From Antedon mediterranea (Eukaryota; Echinodermata; Crinoidea; Comatulida; Antedonidae): 64,000 bases of DNA. The notes under the pieces were generated by a model. It had not been told where the DNA came from. It did no database searches and saw only the letters and a list, made by a program, of their open reading frames with translations. Made by a program: the position numbers and the translations under genes. Of this stretch, positions 35,501 to 47,500 are shown piece by piece (positions within the stretch are counted from its first letter, which is position 1; each line of letters opens with the position of its first letter). Location of the stretch: contig NC_092670.1 of NCBI RefSeq assembly GCF_964355755.1, forward strand, positions 30,617,795 to 30,681,794, written 5' to 3'.

Positions 35501-38500
35501 TAGCGTTTATGCCTATAATCCATTGTTTTATAATCATATCTAAATAGCTTTAGTACCAATGTGTAGAGTATATATATCCTACTAATAATATACATTAAAA
35601 AACAATTAATAACAGTTATACGTAACTAGAGGTCAAAAGGTCATTGACCTTTTACAAAAACTCAAATGTTCTTAAAATAGCGTAAAACTAAATTATGTTT
35701 ATATATATTATATTTATATTTTGGAAGTATTTGGTGCAAATAATGTTTTTCTTGTACCTATTGTATCGTCATGAAATAGGAAAAATGATACTAGCTAGAA
35801 GAAAATTGAAATTCATTAGCGGAATGTACTATTGATGATTAATTAATGAGTCTTGATAATTTGGAATCAACTCATGATTTACTATAGATAGATTTTTGAT
35901 AATTTTAGTATCAACGAATGTACGTAATGAGAAGTATTTTATCTTCGCAGGGTTGCGTCTTCTCTCCTCTCTTGTATATTATATACACGGATGGATGTCG
36001 GAGCGAACAGGACAATCTTTTCAAATTTGCTGACGACACTGTCTTGCTGTCTCTCCTTCAAAATTCACAGGACGGTCATGGTTCCGCATTAGATGGTTTT
36101 ATCCAATTTTGTGGAAACTCCTACTTGGAACTCAATGTCACCAAAACCAAGGAGATAATTGTAGATTTTAGGAAGGAGAAAGGACGCAGCCCTCTGGTAT
36201 CCCCCACAAATGACGAACCAGCGATATTGTCCATTCCTTTAAATACCTAGGTACTATATTTGAGGACAATCTCAGCTGGGAATTAAATACAGAGGCAATA
36301 GTAAAGAAAGGACACCAGAGACTTTATCTGTTAAGGAAGCTGAACCATTTTAATGTCAATAAAGTAATTCTCATGGTTTTTTATAATTCCTTTATTGAGA
36401 ACGTTTTAACTTTTTTCCTTTATATGCTGGTTTTTTAGTCTTAGGGTCAAAGAGAGAAACTCACTACAAAGTTGTTAACTTAAGTTCTAAATTAATAGGT
36501 TGTCAACTTCGTAGCTTGTCTTCCTTCTGTGACATGCACACTCTAGAAAAAAGTAGAGCTATTCTAAAAAATGTTAACCATGCCTTGTTCAGTGATTTCG
36601 AGCTCATGCCTCATGGGCGTCGCTTTCAATGCCCGGCATGTAGAACAAACTGGAAAAGAAATTCGTTTTTGCCAGTTGCCATCCGACTCTTAAATTCTTG
36701 AACTTTGACTCTTGTTATATTATACTGTATATTGTGATATTTTTGTATATTTTGTAAGATCATTTTAATCCAGACCTTTTTATTTGAATTGCTCCGTGTG
36801 GGATGATATTGTTTAATCCTTCAACTAGAAAAGGACTCACAACTTATATGTCATCAGTATCACTTTCTTGTTCGGGTATTAGTACAGTGCAATGCCATTG
36901 CATTCACCACATGTAGTTCTAGTTACCCCTGAATGCTTCAAGGAGATACTCAGGCTCTGGCTTTAAGTCTGTGTGTAGAGGAACCATGTTTCCATCATCT
37001 GATCTTCCATCCCCAATCATCGGTACACATATCAACCCCACTCCATTGCTAAAAGATAACTTGAACTTGAACCTGATGTTAAGTACCTTGGTTGTGGTAC
37101 GATTATGAAGTTGGCAATATGCGAGGTTGTACTTGTAGATGGGATGGAGTCAAAGGCATTCCACGTTGTCCAGGTAGTCCATTGTACAGACGCACTAAAC
37201 CATTTTCTCTAGCAACCACAATGTCATCCTTTGTAGCTTGTTTGCATTTGAAGACTACAGCATAATGTCAGAAATAAGTGCAATTACAAGCTTTTTTTAG
37301 AGCCACTTGTTTTCCAATTCCGAAAACTCTGGATGTTGTGTCACCAGTATCGCATGAGCAAACAGAAGGTTATCACAGATGTCTCTCAAATGTACTGTTT
37401 GAACCAATTTGATAGTCCAGCATCTCAGCTCCAGTCTAAAGAATATCACAAGATGTTTTAAATGCTTGACTGCAGAGGAGCACTAGTAGATCCGTGTCAT
37501 CGGATAATGACAGCTGTTTTCCTGTTTGCTGATTCAATGGTTTTTTGTACTATCCGAAAGAACATCTGCATCAGCAACTGCATTCACTCATTGCCATGTT
37601 GTTCAAATACTAGTTACGAAGATTTATAAATTGTTGTTTGTTACAGAAAGTGATCCTATTTTGTGGAACATGTCACTGGTAAAATGTACAGGGACACTAC
37701 CACCTGACCCGCCTTACCATGTGCGCCGTCTTTGGTGGACGAGCCGCTTTCATAATTATCAAAGACTATGCAGAGCAATATTTTCTACAGATCTCTACAC
37801 TATTCCATATGAATGCTGTACAGTAGAGCACTACCAGTAGGCCTACTGGACATCATTCAGTGAGTTGGATGTATTAGACTTTTCAGAAGAAGTTGTTTCC
37901 ACGTGGCATCATGTTGGTTTATTAGCTGAAAGTATTGTAAGTTGGTAGTTTCAAAAAGTGGTGGTGGATAAAAAAGTCACCTCGAGTCTCCTCTGGAACT
38001 GTAGGATTGATGCACACATATGACTTTATTGCCAGGATCTTGAATACATTGGAAGACTTTCTGGCCAAAATATTCAATGCTTAATACCACATTGCTAATA
38101 TTCCGAGTCACCTGCAGTAACTCCCGTGTCAATGGTATGAAGTCTCTGAGTCGTAACCAAATGGATTTTTCAATTGCCATTGTGTTCCTGACGTGTGGCC
38201 ATAAGGTCTTATGTTGGCCGCTGCTGCTTTCGAGTAACGCCCTGATACTATTACAAGGCATTACATACATTTCAGCGCAGATTTGGTCTGGATGTACGCA
38301 TTCCTATATTTTCTTGTCAAACCTCTTGTTTTCTTTGAGGCTTCTCATAGAAACTTTTCCAATCACCTGCAGGTCTGTTGACAATCCAGCCCAGATGGTC
38401 CGAACGTCATACAACATGGAGGTCATTGTCAAACTGCTGTTGAATATCTGTGTATTTCTACTGGTTAAAAAATACTTATACATTCCAATATAAATACTGT

Positions 38501-41500
38501 AACCATGGCAACACAAATGCCAACTGGAAAAAATGGAATGTAGATCATCCAGAAGCAACAGGAACGGAGATGTCACTCATCTGCATCTTGAACTGGTCAT
38601 GTGTATCGCGTTGGACTGAAATGTTCACCCCAGGGAATCCCTGTGTGTATACCATTGTTGTTTACAGCGAAAACAACATTTTTAGCCAAAATTGACACAT
38701 TATGTTGTGTTTTTCCGCAAAATTGACATTCTAAATAAAATGGTATGACTATAAGTTTGATATCACTGAATAGGAAATTTAATAAGCTTTCGGATGACAT
38801 AAATCCCACTTGTATATAATGTATTTTAAATGGTTAAATATATGTAATTAATGGGGCATATTAATTTTGACTTAAAATGACCTTTATTGACCTCTGACCC
38901 CTTGACCCAATGCTTGGATTTTCGGTGACTTTTAGTATGTCATTCTACAAATTATATCGAATTCAAAAATACTAGCTTTGTTACTATTGCAATTTGTGGT
39001 GGGTATATCATTAGATTGACTGGACTATATAGCAATGGTCTACTTGCTACGTTACGAATTATAGCCGTCTAAGCGCTAAGACCTGTTTATAGACCGCTTA
39101 TAGTAATCCGCCCCTGCTGTCTAACTCTATTGTGTATGATTCTTTCATAGCTTAGCAGCTGTATTCATCATCTGTGATATTCCCCTATAATTTCCACACT
39201 TACTTGAATCTCCTTTTAGTCGCGTGGAAGCGACTCTATAGTTCACTATGTCGGTCGGTTGGTCGATCTGTCTGTCTGTCTGTCTGTCGGTCTGTCTGTC
39301 TGTCGGTCTGTCTGTCTGTCGGTCCGGTATCACTATGCGTTTTATCGCTTTCTGACCTTATCTTGATATCAGTTTAATCTAGCTAGGTCAATTTTTCACA
39401 GTATATTCCTTATGGCCAGGAATCAATGTGGTTATGTTTTCACGGTGCGCAATAAAAAATTACGCGGTCTACGCACGATTTAACGAAATCACGTTTGTAA
39501 TCATATCTTCACAACCATGAATCACAATTAAATAAAATTTGGTACTCATAAATTTCAGGGCATAAATCATCATATGGCAATACAATTACGTGCGTAGCGC
39601 ATGTAACGCATGCGTACGCGCGCTTAAAATTTTCTAAATTTATTTTCGATGAAATGAGAGTAAGTTTCAGGCAATTTTAAGCGTTTATAAAATTGCCATG
39701 AGTGCGCATATTTTTGCGCGCGCACTGCGCGTTAAATGTTATTGCGCACTCTTTTTGCCCGATTTCTGTTTTCTTGACTTACTTTTCAACTCGAAATTAC
39801 GTTATACGAGCACGTCAAAAGTGACAGGCTACGCACGTGTAAATTAAAAAAATATAAATGTTTTTAAACATTTCAACATTTTTAAACATGTTCAGTAATT
39901 TCGGTCAGTATAGTTCACTATGTCGGTCGGTCGGTCTGTCTGTCTGTCGGTCTGTCTGTCGGTTTGTCGGTCTGTCTGTCGGTCCGGTATCACTATGCAT
40001 TGTAGCACGCGACTTAATGGCTGTTGGCCTTTTTCTATAATACTGTGATAATTACAGTTTTTGCAATCTTCCGTTATTTCACCCTTACGCCAAAAAATCA
40101 TCTTCCCCTGGAGTTTTTCCATTTTTCATTTTCTTGATAGTTTCTTCTAATTCATCAGTGGTTATCTTCGACACCTTTCTCTTTTACAGTACTTCCTTCT
40201 TCTTTGATTATCTCATCTGGTTTTACATTAATAAGTACAGTATTGAAATATTTAGTCCATCGATTAGTGATGCTTTCTACTGATAAGATTGTTCCACTTT
40301 CATCCTGTATGTTGTGTTTTTCTGTTTTTTTTTCTTTCTGTAAAAGACCATACAACCGCGTTTTGTTTTTGTTTTCTCTTAGTTGGTCTCCTATTTGTTT
40401 CTCTATTTTTCTGTTTTTGCTCAGTTTTTAGTCGCGTGGAAGCGACTCTATAGTTCACTAAGTCGGTCGGTCGGTCTGTCTGTCTGTCTGTCGGTCTGTC
40501 GGTCTGTCTGTCGGTCTGTTTGTCTGTCGGTCCGGTATCACTATGCGTTTTGTCGCTTTATGACCTTATCTTGATATCAGTTTAATCTAGCTAAGTCAAT
40601 TTTTCACAGAATATTCCTTATGGCCAGGAATCGATGTGGTTATGTTTTCACGGTGCGCAATAAAAAATTACGCGGTCTACGCACGATTTAACGAAATCAC
40701 GTTTGTAATCATATCTTAACAACCATGAATCACAATTAAATAAAATTTGGTACTCATAAATTTCAGGGCATAAATCATCATATGGCAATACAATTACGTG
40801 CGTAGCGCATGTAACGCATGCGTACGCGCGCTTAAAATTTTCAAAATTTATTTTCGATGAAATAAGAGTACGTTTCAGGCAATTTTAAGCGTTTACAAAA
40901 TTGCCATGAGTGCGCAGATTTTTGCGCGCGCACTGCGCGTTAAATGTTGTTGCGCACACTTTTTGCCCGATTTCTGTTTTCTTGACTTAATTTTCAACTC
41001 GAAATTACGTTATACGAGCACGTCAAATGTGACAGGCTACGCACGTGTAAATTAAAAAAATATAAATGTTTTTAAACATTTCAACATTTTTAAACATGTT
41101 CAGTAATTTCGGTCAGTATAGTTCACTATGTCGGTCGGTCCGTCTGTCTGTCGGTCTGTCTGTCTGACAGTCTGTTTGTCTGTCGGACCGGTATCACTAT
41201 GCATTGTAGCACGCGACTTAATGGCTGTTGGCCTTGTTTTTCAACTTCTCTCCCAAATAGTCTTCTCTGGTTTCTTTAGTACCATTTTTTTTAAATGAGC
41301 CTAAAATGTATTTTCAGATTTTCAAGAAATTTACAATTGTTATTTAAATGTATCAATTAACACAATCCCATACAAGTAAAAACCAAATGTATAGTTTTAG
41401 AGAAAAAAAAATCGTATTTATTCACGACGTCACATACACGATACACGAGAGAGAGAGTTGGTAGGCCGCGCGATAGTCAGTTACTATTCAACGGTCTGGA

Positions 41501-44500
41501 AAGCTATACGAAGCGTTGAACTAATACTAATTTGTATTCCATGTCAAATGCTGTTTAAATATAGTGCCCTAAAATATTCTTCCAAACTAACCTTTACTAG
41601 GCCCCGGTGGCGATATTTCTTTTCGTACATAAATTGGGGACCCCTCGTGAAACGTCACAAAATAAACATGAATATTCATTAATCATATCCATAAGGTGTG
41701 ACGTAAGAATTCAGCTAACTACAATTCGCTAGTGCAAACGATTTCTGTCGAGCCGTCTGTGTAGTCGAGTGGATAAGACTATGGACTTTACATGTCGATG
41801 TATCGGGTTCGACTCCCATGAGCTACTTCTTTTACTTTATAGTGAGAGAGAGAGATTATTTGGAGGGTTAGGTTTAGTTATATTTAGGAAGTAGTTCGGC
41901 TATCTTTCACATGGGGTCCCCAACTTATGTACGAAAAAAAAATCGCGCCCCGGTGGAGTCGATCCAACCGTTGATTTTGTTTACCGTATATTATAATAAC
42001 AACATTTATTCAACATAAACAGACAGTTTACATTTGTATGGTCAAGACACACAGAAGCCAAAGTGTCTTTTCTTTGTAGTCCCTAAGCATAAAACATAGA
42101 CGGACGCATTACAATTACAAAAAAATGACATTTTGATCCGCCGTAGTTAAGATTTAGTTGTCATAGAATCACATTGGTTGGTCTGAGCATTATTGTTTAT
42201 TCCACTACAAATTAACTAGGTATTGAAATGTTTTGTTGTTCTAGGTGGAGTTCAACACTTTGATCCGCAAATGAGAAATATTCTTGAGGTTGTATGGGAA
42301 TCGATTGAAGATGCTGGTATTCCTGCATCGAAACTTCGTGGCTCCAACACTGGTGTGTATATTGGGGTGACGGATAATGAGTATTATACGTTGGCTGGGT
42401 TACCTTTTATCAGTCAATACACATATCCTGGAACCAACTCGTACCTGATCTCTAACAGAGTTTCGTATGAGTTTGATTTAAGAGGACCACGTTTTCCAAT
42501 CGACACCGCCAGTTCGTCGTCATTATATGCTGTACAAATTGCTTGTGATGCTCTAAGAAAAGGGGATTGTGACACAGCAATTGCCGGTGGCGTAAATATC
42601 AATCATAATCCTACAGTTACACTTGGTTTCTGTCAAACTGAATTGCTTTCCCCTGAGTCGACAGCGGATGACAACATCCAAAGTGATGGTATGATAATTC
42701 TTAAGTCACTAAGCCAAGCAAAAGCAGACAATGATCGAATTTATGCAGTGATTCAAGGTGATGCTATCACAAATTATGATGGAGCACCAGTTATTGCAAA
42801 TCTTAGCCATGATGCCCAAATTGATCTCGCACATAAAGTAAATAAAGCAGTAAAAGTTGACTTCAGTGATATCGCATACATCGAAACTTGTGTCACTGAA
42901 ACTAAACTAGGAGACAAGACTGAAGAAAATTCCATTGCCAAATCCATGGGTGAACGACGTTCAGAAGTCGAAGGCGTTGCTGAAATAGGAGGAGTTATCA
43001 TAGCAGCATTGTTATTACATCATCGAGACATTCCTGGCATTGTGCAATTCAAACATAGTCCAAATATGCAATTTCAAGATTTGAAACTAAGAGTTGCTAC
43101 ACCTAACATCCCTTGGCCGGTTGCTTCGACTCTCTCTGTAGGCTGTAGCTCATTCGAAGTCAATGGTGCTAACACACTTGTGTTTAAAGCTGCACCTGTG
43201 CCTAAAGTACAGTACGTTCATCAAATCGAACCATTGTCGTTTGAGTCATATAACATGTTGATGATCTCGGCTCATTCACTAGAAACACTTCGTCAAAGAT
43301 GTATCGACTGGAAAGACTTTTTATCAAATTTAACAGGATTGGAGTCTTTTAAAAATATGTTATACACGGCAAATTTGAGAATTACTATTCACAAAGAGAG
43401 AGCAGTTTTTGTAGCAAAGTCGAGTTATGAGTTTGTGAACTTACTGCAAAAGAAATTAGTCGGAGAAAGCTCAGATGCTATAATTGAAGGCAAAGCAAAA
43501 TATGATAAGTCCGTTAACCGAACAGTTTTTGTTTTCTCTGGCAGTGGTACTCAGTGGTGGGGCATGGCGAGAGAATTAATCAATACACAACCTATATTCA
43601 AAAAAGTCATAAAGGTAATTAGTTTTCAGATATTACTGAAATATACATAGCAAAACCGAGAGGTTGGCGGTTGAAATCATATATTCAAAATTATAATTAA
43701 TTATCACCGATACAATGTTTAAAAAAATAAAAAATAATATATTTTTACCCACTTCAATATTAATAAGATAATATAATTATTTTATAGAAGATAGATGGTT
43801 TTTTAGAGAAGACTGGTGGAAAATGGTCGCTTATTGAAATGTTAACAGTAGAAACTGATAAAAACAGAATCAAAGGTGATACAGGTAAACATTTTTGTTA
43901 CTCTATAATACACCCCTATGTTGACTCTTGTTGTCATTTGAGTGATTTTCTTTAGATTAGTATATATTAGTTTGAATAATTAATGGGAACAAGACGTGGA
44001 ATTTTGTTATGGCTGCCTATGAATATTTTATTTTTTTGTTAACACAATTCATAGTTTTGTTATATATCTATGTAGGGTGCATGTCATATTATGTCCACTC
44101 GGCTTCGCCTCCTTTTAAATAATTTTAATAAAAAGATCATTTCTGAATATTTTTAATCCTTTTATTTTAGCGTCCAGTATACACATCCACGTCAAATAGT
44201 GAAAATGGGACAATAAGTGTTCCGAGAGCCGTATTGATCGTTTAAGTTAGCCAGAGCCTTTTTAGATAGGCTATAAATAGAAAGTTTCCGAGCATTTCGA
44301 GCGACGCGAGTTCTGACTTCCGTGTTTTATAGGCTGTCTAAATTTCCCTTTTAACGGATTTATATTAAATTATATTGTTGTTTTGATTTATTTCTGTTTA
44401 TTAGGAACATTTATATTAAACAAAGACCACAACAATAGCAATTTTAGTTGATTATGGATTCATTTATTCGAATTCTAAGATAAACGTCTAAGACAAGTGT

Positions 44501-47500
44501 TAACGTAAACAAAACGAGTCATACGGCGAAAACAAGAAAGTGAAAACTAACTATTTGTTAAAATAGCTAACATTAATTTGCATTTTTTAAATGAAATTCT
44601 GAAAATGCTATAATTCAATTCAATTCACATTTATTTTCGCATCCTTTATAAATACAGTTTCATAGCATAAATGATGGCAAGGATCCTGCATAGAGAAGTT
44701 TACACTTCTGTTTTCGCAGGACCCTTTTACATAAAAAACATAAAACAATAAACACAACATAATAGATACAAAATAAAAACAAACATTTCCTATATACATT
44801 TAAGAGTTGTTCATCATCAAAAAGCGATAGTGTTTTACTAACATGATTATTTATACATTTTTTCTTAAAAAAGAAGATATTCAGTTTATTACTTCCAGTA
44901 AAATCTTTCTTTATATATTATAGCAAAAGTATGAATACATATAGGCCTAATATAAAACAGGCTATGTGTGTATACTCGCACACACCAACACAACGCATAA
45001 TATATGCATATATATTTTATGAGTGAAGCATTTTAAGTTCTGTAATTCGATAAAATGTCTCTTTTGACATATTTTTTTAGTATTTTATAATTTTTGTTAA
45101 CAATATCTAAGTGATTTCTACAGAGCTCGTTCCATAGTTTCGGTCCGTGTATACTGATAAAATGTTGACCAGACGTTAACCTATAGAGTATGGTTGTTTT
45201 ACGCTACAAATATTTCGAAGACTATGGGTAGTATTTTCGTTTCTTTTGAATATCATTTGATTAGTATACCAGATAACACTTGTTCAGAAAGTGTATTGGA
45301 GAAAATGTTATCAATTAATGAAGATGTGTTGTTTTGTATTCTAGTGGGTCTTGAAATCGATGGGTAAAAGGAATGTGACATCATTACTACTTCTAGAAAA
45401 TTATTTACAAAATCAGTCGATGCATGCTTAAGTAAATTAATGTTAAAATCACCCATAATGTGGCATGATTTTCCCTCGATATCAATAGTATTAAGAATAT
45501 CGTCTAGTGATCTATTAAAAAGTTCTATATTGGAATCGGGAGGTCTATACCAACAATCGTATTGTTACATTTTCTTTTCAATTAGTTTAATAAAAATACA
45601 TTCACAAGATTCAATAAATAGATCTTTTCTTTCTTTTTTGTCAATTGTAGCAGAAACAAACATACCAACTCCCCCTCCTTTACGGTTCTTCCTATCTAAT
45701 GCGAGGAAGTCATAGCTCGGTAAATATGGTTTGCACGACGTATTGTTTAACCATGTTTCCGATATACCTATAACTGTAAAGGAGTGGTTGATTAAGTTTA
45801 GGTATGTAGTTAGTTCATCAATGTGTTGATTGACACTTCGAATATTATAGTGAAGAAATTAGTAGCCAATATTTTTTAATTTCTTCACAGATTCATTCAA
45901 GTCATATGGACTCATATAAGAACATGTCTCAATAGCATTTAGCTTGTTTCTGAGACTATATTCAATGAATTCGTCATGGTCATTATTACCATTATCAATA
46001 GATATTGGATTAAATAGTATATCCATTGGATTTGATATTTCGTTTTCATCACCGTTATTTTTATTGTTATCCATGCTTTGATTTTGTATGTTTATTGATT
46101 GTATTTGTCTATAAAAAACTATTTTAATTAATATAATTTATAATACTATGCTTATGTCTACTGCTTAATTTCAGTTACAATAACTTTCTGAATTTGTGTT
46201 ACCTTACAATTGTTGAAATTTGTGGTAACATGGTCTACCTCTTCCTGTGTTAGCTTTTCTGCGAGATAGAACTACAACGTTTTCAACTTTGATAGACCTA
46301 GAACGTTTTCAACTTTGTTTAGTCTTATATGCATTTTCAAAGATTTCCAGATATAAACTTGGGGTTATTTTATAAGGAGTTGAATATAAGTGTATTTTGA
46401 GCGAAAGTGCGTTGCGCGTAGGCCTAGGAAGACTCGGCAGGGCTGGAATACTCGTTTCCTTAGGCGACGAGAACGACGGAAGATGTGCTTCATCACTGGG
46501 CTCTCGAGTGTAGTTCTTGTTAAGTGAATGATTCAGAATCTTAAAATTTGGGCTTGTAAATTTTAAAATAAAGTAATAAACTTTCATTTTTCTTAAAATT
46601 ATGAAGAATAGGGTGAAGTGTGGTCTGAATGCCTGGACTCAGTGTTGAATTGGTAAAATACTGAAAAATCAGTAAATTAATTAGGCCTAGCCTATTTAAT
46701 CAATGTACAGTATATAATTTAATATTTTTAGGAATAGAGCTAAACATACTATTGGGCTTACTATTAATCTCCTAATAACTCTGTTAATGTCACATGTCAC
46801 TAAAATTGATTTAAGTATAGGCTGAAAATGTTTACTTCGTATCGGAGCTAAATGAAATTTCACGGTTCTTCCCTGCTTTTTATTATAATAATGGAGCAAT
46901 AAATGAAATACAAGTACACACCAAATTAACATTTAAGTTTTAATATTATCACAAATTTCACCTTAAAAATCAGACAACAAGTTTTCTACATCAACTTACT
47001 ATCTTCTCTAAACCTCTTTTTCACACCCTAAATACCCTAAACATTTTTGACATTAATAAATTGCAAACTGCCCTCTTCATGTTTAGGTACTCAAATAACA
47101 AACTACCATCCACTTTCAACGGTTTCTTCACTAAAAATAACGAACTACACAAATATAACACTAGGAACGCAAACAACTACATTTCCAAAAACTATAGCAG
47201 TAAGCAAATACTTAACTCTATACTACATACCGGTCCCCTACTTTGGAACTCTCTTAATCCGTCAATAACTAATAGCAAAACAAATAATACTCTAAAAATA
47301 AACTACAAATCTTATCTAATATCAAAATATAAAGTAAATTAATTATTTTGATCATATTAATAACTTATATAATTAAATTTAATTAGGCAAATCATATAAA
47401 TACAGTTTGTCCTTCCTGTCGTCCTTGTCGTGTTTGTATCGTCGTACATGTCCGTCTCTGTCTGTCAGTAGCGTACCATCACTTTGCTTATTATTATCAT

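Larger units (their letters stand above)
34515..39114. mobile_element. 4.6-kb element with long inverted terminal regions
   Basis: The left end GGGGTGGATTGCTATAA is inverted as TTATAGTAATCCGCCCC on the right. Inverted similarity continues inward in patches: CAATCTAGTGATAT with the ACCACAAATTGCAATAG block (34940-35075) matches 38925-39030 reversed. The interior holds a tandem duplication, a LINE fragment and a decayed minus-strand ORF. It interrupts the RTE-like LINE. Target duplication not identified; the CAGGGGCGGATT-like end would suit a P or hAT-type element, but this is uncertain. Confidence 0.65.
32810..41290 (-). mobile_element. RTE-like LINE dissected by four later insertions
   Basis: Minus-strand fragments line up in protein order: YLGEKLKN (41290-41240); LYGLLQKEKKTEKHNIQD to ITTDELEETIKKMKNGKTPG (40429-40032); GNYRGISQMMNTAAKL (39217-39130); YRKNISSTDLISLVEKL with AFIDLSKAFDSI and MTLNVSNTEM (34510-34060); and VEMANYLGSII to IFYTVLSLAFIYGTET (33210-32815). 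This is one decayed LINE interrupted at four places by the elements listed separately. It has many stops and frameshifts. It lies in PKS intron 1, opposite to the gene. Confidence 0.75.

Noticed and set aside
37526-37840. 104-codon plus-strand frame
   Set aside because: Better explained as the complement of the decayed minus-strand transposon ORF.
42223-42244. ATG at 42223 as a start for the PKS
   Set aside because: It precedes a clear acceptor (TTCTAG at 42239-42244), and the KS N terminus is in exon 1 at 32320.
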